A program made the position numbers and the translations under genes. 64,000 bases of DNA from Loripinus fragilis (taxonomy: Eukaryota > Mollusca > Bivalvia > Lucinida > Lucinidae), in NCBI GenBank assembly GCA_964019695.1, contig OZ026530.1, forward strand, positions 43,509,716-43,573,715, given 5' to 3'. Positions 32,092 to 43,728 of the stretch are shown one piece after another. The notes under the pieces were generated by a model. That model was not told the DNA's origin. It did not search any database and saw nothing but the letters and a program-made list of their open reading frames with translations. Position 1 is the first letter of the stretch. The number at the start of each line of letters is the position of its first letter.

Positions 32092-32409
32092 CGACAATTT
32101 TCTTACTATCATTTGTAGAAAGTAGTCTTATTTGACTAAGGTACAATTTAAAATGGGTTATTGTTGGCCTATCTTTGGATAAGAAATGTGTAACGATTAT
32201 TGACCTAGGATTCTATACAATTTGTTCGTTCCGTGATACCGAATATAACATACTTTAAACTATCGTGAATTATGCATGACATTGTATTTTGTTAGAACTC
32301 AAAATAAAAGTATGAATAATGTATAAAGTTTAGCGCTTTTAAGTCAATGACACATAATAACGGTTGACAAGAAACGAAAGAAGTGGAACAACACACACGA
32401 GATTTGGGC

Positions 32410-32880
32410 ATTTATCGCATCTGTGAGAAGCTGAGACTTAGACAGACGAGTCTGTGCATACGCACAGCCTCGCCAGAGCCTTCGTTTCTCGTATACACAA
32501 AGTATTGAAGTGGAAGAAGACTCCGACAAACTATCAAACCGCTAGCACCCCTGCACACGTCAGGATGGGCGCTTAAAGGAGGTTTTTGTATATGTGCTAT
32601 AAGTACCAAAATTTCGTTCACTGACACAAAGCTACATGAAATAAGCCATCATAGAACGATAGGAACCGTTTTCATGAGCTGGCTCCGCATTTTTGTTGAA
32701 ACTGAAAATAAAAATATGAATAATGTATAAAGTTTAACGCTTTTAAGTCACTGGCACATGATAAACTGTTGTCAAGAAAGGAAATACATTGTATTTTGGC
32801 CAGCACTGGAGATTGTGACACCGTTATTGTATCGGCGAGCAGCGTATGCTCAGACGAGCCTGTGCATACGCAAAGTCTTG
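32410..32880 (+). repeat. Two short 'GAGTCTGTGCATACGCA' repeat pieces
   Basis: gacgagtctgtgcatacgca (32441-32460) and gacgagcctgtgcatacgca (32854-32873), each preceded by similar text (aataatgtataaagttt at about 32313 and 32717). This indicates a local ~400-bp duplication, related to the 5' part of R1. Confidence 0.6.
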
Positions 32881-32913
32881 TCAGAGTCTTAATCAGATAA
32901 AAATCAAACCTCT

Positions 32914-33245
32914 ACCGGGCCGCGTAGCGCAGTCGGTAACGTGTCTGGCTACAGATGCATATCTGACTGCAGATCCAGGGGGTCGCGAGTTCGATCCCGG
33001 CCCGGTACCATACTTTCGTGGAGATAGATCATGAAATAATTTCTACGGTCATTCTCCTCCCTTCCGCTGATTTATTCAAGAAGGGTTGTTGTCAGTTACA
33101 AGCGAAAGTATGTGCACAAATTACTGGTTAACCGCTTGCTCAAGCCTGCCCAGGAAAAAGTGTGGTTAAGTGAACTGACCGTCCCGCAATGACCATAGCT
33201 GTTGACATGGGACGTAAAGCAACAAAAACAAACAAAACAAACAAA
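32914..33245 (+). mobile_element. tRNA-derived SINE (SINE-B), copy 2
   Basis: The head accgggccgcgtagcgcagt and B box gagttcgatcccgg can form a 7-bp acceptor-like stem accgggc/gcccggt, better preserved than copy 1. Body and (CAAA)n tail match 7688-8012. The extra ~20 bases in the anticodon region exclude a functional tRNA. Confidence 0.93.
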
Positions 33246-33741
33246 TCTAGCCACGCAGCATAGCATAGCATAGCTTCTGTCAAGTGGGACCCAAAATATT
33301 GCACAACTAGGATTAGTTTGTGAAAACAAATAATTTTGAGGCTAATAACAGATCTTGAACCCATCTTGCTAGATAGGTCTAGATGGGGGAACCAGCCAAT
33401 CTATAAGAGTAACGGTGCTAAAACCAACCGTTGATCTCTAGTAACGTCGTGACGTCACTCTAGTAGCGACTATCGATGTTCGAATCAAACTTCAGTTACT
33501 ACAGTAGGAACTATAATTCGATTCGAAGTGGGCCTAAATCGTCGTTGCATTAGTCAGTGATCCGGCATCAGGTGACTTCTGGGCGTGGTTTGGAAACGTC
33601 TATATTTCTCCCAAAGCGCAACAATATTCAGAATCTGAAAAAATATACCAAATGATGTTAAAATACATGTTGATACAATGTACATTTCCACCTTGATTTT
33701 TTTTACATACCAGAATATATTTACGTACATTTATATGTAAA

Positions 33742-34167
33742 CATGCGCGGACCAGACAGGGGGCAGGGTGTCCGCATCCCCCTGAATAACTTCTCAAACT
33801 TTATGGTTTCTTAGCAATACTGGTCCGGATCCCCTGAAAAATCGTCATAAAGCTACATCCAATATGTTGGGCCATCATCGGCGCTGAAATGGCTTTTTCG
33901 CTGGCAGGCCCGCTTTCAGTGGTGGTATATGGATTAAACCGAAAAAAAACACACGAAAAAACAACACGTCAACACACCGGATAGGTGGGAATCGAAAACG
34001 CTCTTACCAATCGACGAACGCGGATCAAAAATCGCTAGAAACAATCAAAAACACTGTTTCTAGCGAGTTTTGATCTACGTGCATCGATAGTATTAACGTT
34101 TTCGATTGCCGCCTATCCGGTGTGGTCAAGTTGCACCCCCTCTGACAACACTTTCTGCATCCGTGCA
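33742..34167 (+). mobile_element. GCGGATCCAGA-terminated MITE (family G), copy 4, with nested insertion
   Basis: Left end catgcgcggaccaga; right end tttctgcatccgtgcac. Shared text ctggtccggatcccctgaaa. Longer than the other copies because of a separate element at 33973-34124. Confidence 0.82.
33973..34124 (+). mobile_element. Nested TIR element, CACACCGGATAG termini, 5-bp duplication
   Basis: 152 bp with ends cacaccggataggtgggaat and ttgccgcctatccggtgtg. A central inverted repeat is built on 'tcgctagaaac / gtttctagcga'. GTCAA is duplicated at 33968-33972 and 34125-34129. It lies inside the family G MITE. Confidence 0.9.
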
Positions 34168-34479
34168 CACACGTGTTTGAACTTAGCTGATGTGAATGGG
34201 ACTTGAAATAGTAACTGTTGGCTCTTGTATAAAGTGTGAGACTGTGACATTTCTTGAAGGAGACTCTAAAAATGATACAAACACGATTACAATAGCAGCA
34301 GACAATTTCTTCGTCTGCCACCGGCGTCCATGGTTAATGATGTCGCTTGAATATGGAGCTATTTATAGATCGTGTCATTAGTAACTCGATCACACTGCTG
34401 CAAATTGCGCCCTCTAGTGATACTAGAATAAACCGTTTTCACCACCAGGGGTGTTTGCAGCAGACGACGAACGGGGCTA

Positions 34480-34698
34480 TTTAAACCCTGAAAGCACCAA
34501 TCACGACTGCAGCAGACGACAAATTTTGCGACATCTTTCCCAATTTTCGAAAAAAAAAAAGGTATGATATTTCATGAGAATCGTCTGCCAGCAGACGATT
34601 CTCATGAAATATCATGCCTTATTTGTCATTTTTGAAAAAGCGGCAAAATTTTTAATTGTCGTCTGCTGCAAATTATAGGTGGCGCTTTCAGGGTTAAA
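34480..34698 (+). mobile_element. TIR element with CAGCAGACGAC subterminal motif
   Basis: Ends tttaaaccctgaaagcacc and ggcgctttcagggttaaat. Inside them gcagcagacgacaaattttg is mirrored by caattgtcgtctgctgc-type text, and the centre is gagaatcgtctgccagcagacgattctc. Similar 'gcagacgac' pieces lie just outside (34457, 34780) and at 60430, suggesting nesting or older relatives. Confidence 0.85.
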
Positions 34699-34941
34699 TA
34701 GGAGCTTTATGGCCGTTCTTCTGAAGATCATCTTCATCAACGAAATCGTTCCCCGTGATTTTTAAATGTCACCAAATGTCGTCTGCTGCGAGATGCTTGT
34801 TGAGCAACAGAAGAGTTATTTCTGTTTAGCACAATCGCCAATAAAACGCCTATTCTCATTAATTATTTCCTCACTAGTGGCGACTTTGCGTGTCATCTGG
34901 TATCCTTTGCAAACAAATTTACAAAATTGGATCTAGAGTGT

Positions 34942-35113
34942 TATACTTGGTATCAAAGGGTCGCTGGTTCAAGACTCACAGGAGGCACTGTGTTGTGTTG
35001 TTAGGCAAGACATATTATCATCTACTTTGTACTTGTTCGACCCGGGAAGACATGAACACTTCCCGAAATGACTTAAAATTATTTACTTTGACGTAAAGAA
35101 TCAAAACAAACAG
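34942..35113 (+). mobile_element. SINE-C, diverged and 5'-truncated
   Basis: Text from ggtatcaaagggtcgctggt through ttgttcgacccgggaagaca to gacgtaaagaatcaaaacaa follows the family order but with many changes, so it is an older copy. Confidence 0.8.
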
Positions 35114-35193
35114 ACTGGCAGTCTGTTCGGAACTACAAACACTTTGTTAAACACAATAATAGCTGACCACAAGAGGCTGGACTAATGCTCAGC

Positions 35194-35445
35194 AAAGTAA
35201 GTAAGGGTGCAAAGATCAGGAATCGATACAATCAAGTACCACACCTGACCCAGGATACCAATGGGAAAGTGACAAACTCACAGTTTGACACCACAAACGA
35301 GAGCCAAGAGGTCAGCCCTTTCCCAGCAGGTGACCACAAAGCACATATAAACAGACGCGCACAAAGACATAGCAAACACAAGACAGAACAAAAACATAAA
35401 AGATCCACAAAAGAAGTACCACCTTGGAACGGTCAGTAAAATATT
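35194..35445 (+). repeat. 250-bp dispersed repeat R2, full-length
   Basis: Same extent as the reverse copy at 5169-5418. It starts aaagtaagtaagggtgcaaa and ends aacggtcagtaaaatatt. The sense frame stays open across it (AKIRNRYNQVPHLTQDTNG ...), but stops and indels differ in other copies. The frame reading is widespread because the DNA is repeated, not necessarily because it is translated. Confidence 0.88.
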
Positions 35446-35449
35446 TTAC

Positions 35450-36150
35450 CGGAGTGCTTAAACCGGTTTAACGGCGCGCCAACCTGACCCTTAATTCAGA
35501 TGTGGATCAAGACACATAGATATTTGGTTTGCACGAAAGATCCCTAGCTTATCAATGCATCATCTCCTAAAACGTATAAATCAAGACCCTCTTCCTTCAA
35601 AAATGTGGTTTCACATGCCAGTGGGTAGGGAATGTTGACATGCATATGATATGTATGCAAAATGTGATCAAATATACCATGTGGTTCAAGGGTTATGACC
35701 ATTCACTAGCTGCTGACGGACGGACTCACATAGTGATTCTAGTGCAGACCCAAGGGTCATGCAATAGAGGAAAAAGTTGCGATTTCAAATGAGCCAAATA
35801 ACTGATTAAATAAACACTTTTTGAATCTTCTTACGCAGAAACTATTTGCCATGAAACTATTTGCTATAGATTAAACTGTCAAGTAATGGCTCTTTTCTTT
35901 ATAGCGACGGCACAACATTAAATTCATCAAAGAGGCAGCTAGGTTTAATTAATACGTCTATCGTATTCTTGTTGAGATTACGACCTTTCTGCTTCTTATT
36001 TAAAGGCTACATTCTGAGCTGAATAACGCTATGTGAATCACGTGACCATTTTTAAAGAAGTTATGGCGGTTCGTTGATATTTTATTTGAAGGATGTCTGT
36101 TACCGTTATAAATAAATAGATTCTGAAGCTTCTGGACAAGGTGTGAACAG
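35450..36150. other. No supportable feature
   Basis: AT-rich sequence without visible repeats or exon-like frames. Confidence 0.4.
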
Positions 36151-36159
36151 GCATCAGTC

Positions 36160-36420
36160 TGAGGTGGAATATAAGAATCTATCATGAGTGTGAAAGTGCG
36201 ATGGAAAAATCCGTCCCGAGAATGGCTGTTTGGCATCTCGAGGCTCGCCATATCAGGGTTTGATTTTTCTACCCTACCCTCACACGAATGATGGAATCGT
36301 TTTCTAGCTCACCACTGCTCTTTTTATTTTATAATAGCTTCCAGAAGTCCCTGAATACGCTAAGATGCAATTTCACATGATGACGTCAATTTAACATTAC
36401 AATGACGTCACTTGACGACC
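36160..36420 (+). repeat. Foldback-like repeat with two TGACGTCA sites 22 bp apart, copy 2
   Basis: TGACGTCA at 36381-36388 and 36403-36410, exactly the spacing of 25292 and 25314. Upstream, ccgagaatggctgtttggc and gctcgccat around tctcgaggctcg resemble the GAGGCTYGCC-loop foldbacks. Confidence 0.65.
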
Positions 36421-36678
36421 ATGTGCGTGAGTTCCATTACAGCCAATGTATGTAGCCCTCACGTGACAACCTGGGTAACATAGCATGGGTAAGATTAGAT
36501 TTACTTTCCCAGGGTAAAATCTCAGATATCCTTATCGGGTGTGCAAGAATAAGGTATTGACATCTATGATGGCCTTTCTTAAAGCTAAAAATACAATTAT
36601 CAAGGTAAGTTGCCAATATTATCAAATTGGTCTATAGTCCATCTTTATAATTATAGGACATTAAGTAAATTAAATATA

Positions 36679-38393
36679 CAGGCCCCCTAGTGGAACCTTT
36701 AAAACCTTTAGAAACCTTTAATTTGGTTGCAATCCTTTAAAACCTTTAATTTGGCTGAAAAACCTTTAATAACCTTTATTTTGATTAATAAACCTTTAGA
36801 TTTGAAAGATCATTATGAACATAAGAAATGGACCATACCTATGTTGACAAGTAATGTCTGTGACATCATGAGCTGTATTCATCCTCAGACCATTATTTCT
36901 ATACCTACCTCTTGCACCAGGGTGACTCTAATAGTCAATTTTACTGAGGATTCAGATTAGGCAGCAATAAAAAAAAAAAAAAAGAGGTAAGCTAAATATA
37001 AATGCTTTGGGTTGATTTCTTGCTTTACATCCATGCTAGCCAGCTAAGGTAAAGTCAGATTGAATGGTTGATCCTGACCACCCATTACCTAAAATCCTTT
37101 CACTTGTACTTGGTGCTCATCTTTCACTTTGTAACTGACAACTAATGAAAGAATGTGCCTGACCTGAGAATAGAATCAGCAAAACTCCTGACATTAGGTT
37201 GGACATGCTACCAACTGCAATAACTGCACCAAAAAATATTAACAGATAGCATCTATTGGGTTTATTGACTTTTGAATAATGTCCTGATTTTCTAATGTCA
37301 TCACATCTAAACAGTGTTATCTACACCCCAAGACTAACACAGACAATATGCATATCTGTCTAAATTTTATATTTAAAAAAGAGTATACAATAAATGGGAG
37401 CAATATCCTCTGAAATTTTTCATTTACTGAAGGTAAAATTGTCCTTACAAAAAAAAAATGACCAGCGATGGCTTCTTCTGCTTTCTTGGTTTCAAAATTT
37501 TTGGGGAGAGGACCCCCGGACCCCCCTTCACGATGAGAAAATATATGCTTTATTTTTCAATTGAACACTGCTCAACACAAGCATTGAGTTAAAATGAGGC
37601 TTTCAACGAAGGAGTAAGCGACACGAGTATTTCCCTATTGATTTGTTATTAATAGGCTATAAGTTTATTGGCTAAGGATTTGCTGCATCTCTTTCATACC
37701 ATCATCTATCATAACATGGACAGGCTTTCAAGTGGGTCCTACTTTTCCTATTTTTCCCTACTTTTTTGACCTGCGCCTACTTTTCCCTACTTTTTCATGA
37801 AAATGCCCTACAATCCCTACTTTTTCACTCTAAAATGTCATTTACGCGTAAAAATCCAGAAAAATTGTTCTCGCTAGCTTCGCTTGCTCGAAATTTATAA
37901 ATTAACTTCTATGTTCGCTAGCTTCGCTTGCTCGAAATTTATAAATTAACTTCTATGTTCATTCAGGGGGTATGCCGCTTCACATCTCCATTTTTTGGGT
38001 TTAACGTAAAAGTCTCTCTGTTTGCCTAGTACTATTGTCACAGCTGTTATCCTGCTCATTTAATCTGAAATTACTTATATCAAACAGCTCGTTGTAATGA
38101 ATTTTATATTTGGAAAAGTCCTACTATCCGGGAATCCCTATTTTTTATGCCGATAATCCTTACTTTTTCACTATTTTTCCAAATTTTTATCCCTTCTCTT
38201 TCCCTACTTTTCTGTTGATGGGCACTTGAAAGCCTGCATGGATTTAAAGACCAGGATCCGATAAAAATACTAAAAAATTTGATGTTAATTTGCTCTTTAT
38301 TGTTGTTAGAATTTCAATGAAACAACCTTTATTTTGCCTGAAATAGCCTTTATAAAAAACCTTTAATTTAATGAGAGTCTGTTAGGGGGCCTG
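36679..38393 (+). mobile_element. CAGG-terminated phrase-array transposon, AACCTTTAA type, host of a nested element
   Basis: The TIR CAGGCCCCCTA is matched by TAGGGGGCCTG. The target duplication is AATATA (36673-36678 and 38394-38399). 'aaacctttaa' phrases fill about 100 bp inside the left end and recur inside the right end in the same orientation. The interior contains a 13-A run near 36970, a G/C-rich line (gaggacccccggacccccct) and the second element at 37721-38236. No transposase frame. Confidence 0.88.
37721..38236 (+). mobile_element. Nested CAGG-terminated phrase-array transposon, CCCTACTTTTT type
   Basis: The TIR CAGGCTTTCAAGTG is matched by CACTTGAAAGCCTG. The perfect 6-bp target duplication CATGGA is at 37715-37720 and 38237-38242. 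'tccctactttttc' phrases occur near both ends in the same orientation. A 43-bp direct repeat, beginning cgctagcttcgcttgctcga, lies near 37870-37950. Nested in 36679-38393, so it is the younger insertion. Confidence 0.9.
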
Positions 38394-38659
38394 AATATAT
38401 TTAACGCAAAGAATGATGATTTAGATATTGATCGACTGTTTTTAGTGGTGCAAACGTGCTAGAAACGTGACTTTAGCAGTATTTTCATCCAGTGAAGTGA
38501 AGCAATGGTACTACACTGTGGCATTTTGTATGGTTTCGATGTTATTGGAGAAAGACAAAATGATAAGTGAAGTGAAAATTTGTTGGAATTTATGATGTAT
38601 AACAATTTGTCAACCAAGGTGTGCTGCAATTGTAAGGCCAAATAAAAAAAAAGTGGGCT

Positions 38660-38835
38660 TCGGGTAACGGTTCTAAAAAATTAATGTAGGGTAGGCACAC
38701 TTTTTTTCTGGAAAAATATAATTTTATGCATTTTGAAAGGCGTTTCGCCTTTCAAATGCATCAAATTATATTTTTCCCCAAAAAACGGAAAAAATTCTAG
38801 GTTTCACCAGTAAATTTAGGTAGGGTCGGGTAACC
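38660..38835. repeat. Palindromic element with AAATATAATTT arms
   Basis: tggaaaaatataattttatg ... ttgaaaggcg is mirrored by cgcctttcaa ... aaattatatttttcc (38718-38783). The right flank aaattctaggtttcaccagt also appears, degraded, at 45595-45640. Confidence 0.8.
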
Positions 38836-38847
38836 CTAAACAGAGGT

Positions 38848-38998
38848 ATTTTGCTAGTCGCTTGCATATTCTATGAGTGTTGAGCTACTGACTGAACATC
38901 ATTTGGAGTTTCTAAGCTTAAAAGGAGGCTGCACAGGCTCGTCTGAGTCTACACATGCCAAATACCACATTGTTGGAAGTCACATGTCACAGCTCATA
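38848..38998 (-). repeat. Dispersed repeat R1, reverse partial copy
   Basis: ttgctagtcgcttgcatatt, ggagtttctaagcttaaaag and ccacattgttggaagtcaca are the complement of text at 520-680. The palindromic tail is not included. Confidence 0.8.
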
Positions 38999-38999
38999 T

Positions 39000-39720
39000 G
39001 CGTGTATAAAGGTCAGCACTCCATAAGCCACTGGTGTTACCCTCTATCACGTAGTTAGGGAAAGCAGTAAGATCTCGTAGCTCTAGGAGAATACATTTGA
39101 ATAGAATGCATGTACTAACTAGTATTCTGCTATCCATATACCCATGGTACCTTCAGAGTTTACGACATATAAGTCTTGATCCGGTATTCACTATCTAGAC
39201 AATAAAACTTTGACTGTATCAAGTGTATAATCAATACCATTGAGGCAGCATTGTACGCCAATGTCGCTGAAAAGTTTGATTTTAGTGGTCAATTAAAAAT
39301 CATAGTGGGATACGTGTAAAACTTGGATCTGCATGTCTGGCTGTACACCTAATCATGGTTTCATGCTATGGTGCCCTCTTTAATTACACGCGTCACAATG
39401 ACGGCCCTGGTGTAAAACTTTAATTCGTCAATTTTTGCCTGATGCTTGTCTTTGGCTGAACCAACCGTTGCTCAGCTTCAGATTTTCTTTAGCTCTAACA
39501 TTCGCAGTGAGTCGTGAGCCCTTTTCTTTGTTTCATCATAGTTTGTTTATTCGATTAGATTGCTTCTCTGTGATGATGCGAGTAAAACACTTTTTATGCG
39601 TTTTAACAACAACAGAATCAATGGCGAATATTTGGCGCCAGTAAAATGCATTTAATGCTCAGCCTCCCCCTTTTGTTTGTGCGAGGTCTGTGTTTGGTAT
39701 TTGGTTTGTTATGCATTACA
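39000..39720. other. No supportable feature
   Basis: No shared repeat or exon-like frame seen. Confidence 0.4.
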
Positions 39721-39726
39721 TAGTAT

Positions 39727-39856
39727 CCTTCCTAATTTCGCAATTATCTTGACGAGGAAGAGAGAGCTGGTGTGTCTGTCAGTGGTCTACCTCATGGTGC
39801 CATGGGTGGGTCTGCAGTTTGCGATTGTGGTATTTCCTGATCACACTCGTAAACTG
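39727..39856 (+). repeat. 'VVFPDHTH' repeat R4, second long copy
   Basis: ttcgcaattatcttgacgag, gagagctggtgtgtctgtca, ggtgccatgggtgggtctgc and tggtatttcctgatcacact parallel 17715-17870 with a ~27-bp deletion. The frame reads VGLQFAIVVFPDHTR. Confidence 0.65.
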
Positions 39857-40679
39857 GTTCCTAGTTGTTGAAATTAACAACTGGTCATGTATAATGTTAG
39901 GTGAGCTGTGATTGGCCGGCCAATCATAAGTTGTATTACAAATCGTTACGTTGACAAGACAACCACAGAAACATGACTGCCTCCGCCAACGAATCCCGAC
40001 GTTAACGGTGACGTTGACGTCACGAAAACCATGCCAACACAATAACAAGTTTAAATGCAACGTTACAAACTCGATAAACGTTATAGAATGGAAAATGATA
40101 AAGCGATATGCAATAGAAAAACCCATAAGCTTTTTTCTGTAGCCTGTATGGAAATTTTAAACCTGTTCCGAGTTGTCGGCTAGCTCCATGACATTCCGTG
40201 AGATTTCTGCCCGTTTGATTTATCGATGACCTGTCCCTACAATAGCCACAATGTAGGGGAGAGAACCAGTCTACCAAACTCGCTTACATTTTTGGTCATT
40301 ATGTAATTGATTGAAACGGCAGCCTCTCCAATGATGTGTTCATGTAATGACGAAACAAATTGTCTTTAAATGAATGTTTGTAATGGACATTTGGAGTAAA
40401 TTTCTTCACATTAGTTCTTTAATGGCTTTCAGATAAAGCTAGATAAACACACAGAAATGAGCGTGAAAATACTAATACATGTATTTTTTTACCATAAGTT
40501 TTAATATATATTTTAGGTGCTCAAAAGAAACGCAAGCAATTTATGTTCAGAAACATTCATTTTCTAATATTTATGGTTTGAGATTTTTCTTTAACGATTA
40601 AATCAGCAAGCATAAATAATTGTACAAAATTTTCGAATTCTCGATTGATGAATATGGCTAAAATCGGCCTTCCAAAAGG

Positions 40680-40738
40680 GTCAGTCAGGGAAAAGTCAGT
40701 GAAAAGTCAGGGAATTTTGAGAGAGATATTGAGTGGCA
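40680..40738 (+). mobile_element. 3' remnant of a CAGGGAAAA phrase-array element
   Basis: gtcagtcagggaaaagtcag, tgaaaagtcagggaattttg and a terminal ggcagccctg resemble the right end of 50075-51512. The left half is absent. Confidence 0.6.
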
Positions 40739-40805
40739 GCCCTGTCAGAAACACCAAAGAATATTGTAGAAAGGTTTAGTAGACAGGACTGTTAGTCTTA
40801 CTGCG

Positions 40806-42010
40806 GTTGCAGTTATACTTGTAAATCGCGAGTTCCTTCCCTTGAATGCTTTCTTGCAAAGTAATTCAAGAGGTATGAATAGTTTAGTAACTTACTGATG
40901 TTGTATTTATACTTAAAATTGTAAAGTCCCCTCTTGAATATTTTTTTGCAGTACTTATAGAGGTTTAAATAGTTCAGTAACTTACTCCTGTTGTGTTTAT
41001 ACTTACAATTGTGAGGTCCTCTCTTGAATGTGTTCTTGCAGTAATTATAGAGGTATAAATAGTTCAGTAACTTACTCCTGTTGTGTTTATACTTGTAAAT
41101 CGTGAGTTCCCTCCCTGGAATGTTTTCTTGCAAAGTAATTAAAGAGGTATGAAAAGTTCAGTAACTTACACCTGTTTTATTTATGCTTTAAAATCATGAG
41201 GTCCCTCTCTTGAAAGTGTTCTTGCAGTAATTATAGAGGTATAAATAGTTCAGTAACTTACTCCTGTTGTGTTTATAAAATCGTGTGGTCCCTCTCTTGA
41301 ATGTGTTCTTGCAAATTAATTATAGAGGTACGAATAGTTCGTTCAGCAACTTACTGATGCTGTTTTATACTTGTAAATTGTAAGTTCTGTCTCTTTAATG
41401 TTTTCTTGCAAAGTAGTTATAGAGGTATGAATAGTTCAGCAACTTACTGATGTTGTTTTTATATACTTGTAACTCTTCGTTCTGTCTCTTGAATGTTTTC
41501 TTGCAAAGTAATTATAGAGGTATGAATAGTTCAGCAGTTTACTGGTGTTGTTTTTATATACTTGTAACTCTTCGTTCTGTCTCTTGAATGTTTTCTTGCA
41601 AAGTAGTTATAGAGGTATGAATAGTTCAGCAACTTACTGCTGTTGTTATTACCCTTGTAAATCGTAATTTATCTCCCTTGAATATTTCCTTGCAACGTTA
41701 TTATAGAGGTATGAAAAGTTCACCGACTTACTGTTGTTGTATTTATACTTGTAAAGCAAGAGTTCTCTCTCATGAATATTTTCTTGTAAAGTAATTATTG
41801 AGGTATGAATAGTTCAGCAACTTACTGCTGTTGTATTTATTATTGTAAATTGTGAGTTCCCTCTCTTGAATGTTTTCTTGCAAAGTTATTAAAGAGGTAT
41901 GAATAGTTCAGCAACTTTACTGCTTTTGAATCTATACTTGAAAATCGTGAGTTCCCTCTCTTGAGTGTTTTCTTGCAAAGTGAATATAGAGAAATGAATA
42001 GTTCAGCTGG
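40806..42010 (-). repeat. 93-bp minisatellite, ~13 units
   Basis: The unit holds 'cttgcaaagtaattatagagg', 'atgaatagttcagcaactta' and 'gtgagttccctctcttgaat'. The 'cttgca' step repeats at 90-97-bp intervals from 40856 to 41975. A 106-codon minus-strand frame over the first units simply repeats YKHNRSKLLNYL-type peptides because 93 is divisible by three. Decay increases at both edges. Confidence 0.92.
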
Positions 42011-42654
42011 CACTGTCGAGTCTAGATAAAAAAAATTGAAGAAAAGAAGTAATTCGACATTTTATGTGTATGTAATTTATACGAGCGTGTTCCAGCAATT
42101 GATCAAACGCAGAGTTACATTTTTAGTATTAGAATTTTAGACAAACACATATATTGTAACAACTGGTATTTAATTTGTCAATTGATTATACATTTCAAGC
42201 GCTTTTGAGACCATTACTACATTTCTGATTGACAGATTGACAGCTTGAAAAGGACATGCGCAGAGGACTTGATAAGCGTTTCTACATGTATTTGATTTTA
42301 GTGGAATGGAAAATGTCCTTGTAAAAGTGTCCCTCAACCAGCGCATAACATACTTTAGTAAACGTATTTTTCGTTTGTTTTCAATAGTTTGTTTCTACTT
42401 GACTCAAATAAGAAAGCCTGGACTCAATCGATGAAATTTACAACGACATCTGGTTCATGTTTCCTCTGAAAGTGTTTTCAACTTCTTTAAAAACGTAATT
42501 CCAACCCTGATTGAATCCTTCTTATGTGGCCAATAGTCAGACTAGGCTTTCGGCTAAATTAAAGACATCCTTTTCTTATTGTTTTTTAAAAAAAATACAA
42601 AAATCAAAATATGGTAAGATGCCTAACTGAATGATCTTTTAAATAGGGAAACAA

Positions 42655-43728
42655 GGACCTCTGACGGTGGTAATGGGAATCACAGTGTATCGCTGCCTAT
42701 AATTTTGATAGAAATTAAAGTCGATCAAATGCTTCCATCTTCATATATAAGCTCGCTGTTGGTCCCTATTTTATGATATTGCATTTCATTTCCTATTTCC
42801 ATGAATGTACGGCTTTATTTTGGGGCTAAAATGGTCACTTTTTGCATTATGCATATAGGAAATAGAAAATTATTTTTAAAACATCATTCCCCCCGAGTTC
42901 CAACTAGTCCTTTTGCACGTAAGTGTGTTCCCATATTTTACATAATATATGTGAAAAGCTAGCTGGAACTTGGGGGGGAATGATATCCCACAGCCCAAAA
43001 TGTGACGACTGGGCGAGCCCGAACATTAGCATTTGGATTTTTGGTGTGCTCTCTTGAAAAAATTTTTCCCAGTATAATGAAATAGTTAGTACAAGTAAGC
43101 TTCCTTACCATAACCCATTAGTCATAAAATATTACAAAGTTATTAGCATATCTTTCTATAGATTATGAAAACTGTCCTTTTACTAAGTTCAGTTGGTAGA
43201 TTATTTTGCACTAATACTGTATCTATCCAATACACATAAACTACATGGCCTTTGACTAGGTGTACTTTATGCATGGATGAATGGTTATAGTGCGTTGCTG
43301 CATAATATTGCACCAGGTAAATACATTGTCATCAAGGTTGAATATGGACTACAGTTGCACTTCAAAATATTTCTTAACAAATCAGATAGAAAAAACAACA
43401 ACAAAAATAATCACTAAAATGCTCATGATTTTGGACTTTAAAATGCTTTCACTGTGATTTGTAATCCTGTATTGATGATATAATACCCTTACAGGTAAAA
43501 TAATTGATTTCTAAATGTTTTGATGAAAGTCAAATTTTGCAACCCCTACCCCCTTTGGTAGGGTCTCTGGTTTTGTTGTATGGGTTTGCCTGTCTAATTA
43601 TAACCATAATTCATTCCTAATACATCAAGCGTTCTATCCAAAAGGAAAGCAGTGATATCTTATGCATATGGAAGTTTTGGGAAGCATCTGAAAAATAGGT
43701 AGATACCCTATCAAAGTGTCAGAGGTCC
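42655..43728 (+). mobile_element. 1.07-kb TIR element GGACCTCTGAC, uninterrupted copy
   Basis: Ends ggacctctgac and gtcagaggtcc. An internal inverted pair (attccccccgagttccaact / ctagctggaacttggggggg) lies near 42888-42982. It aligns end to end with 49819-52330 apart from that copy's insertion, and gives the empty site ccaactagtccttttgcacg. No long ORF and no clear target duplication. Confidence 0.85.

Noticed and set aside
7201..34800. CRISPR array suggested by regularly repeated words such as cagcagacgac
   Set aside because: The words belong to inverted or dispersed elements with irregular spacing; no direct repeat-spacer pattern, and the context is eukaryotic.
35185..35439. 84-codon gene with VPHLTQDTNG
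   Set aside because: It coincides with dispersed repeat R2; other copies in the window are truncated or altered.
40813..41133. Repetitive 106-codon protein on the minus strand
   Set aside because: Product of the 93-bp minisatellite period; the frame breaks as soon as unit length varies.
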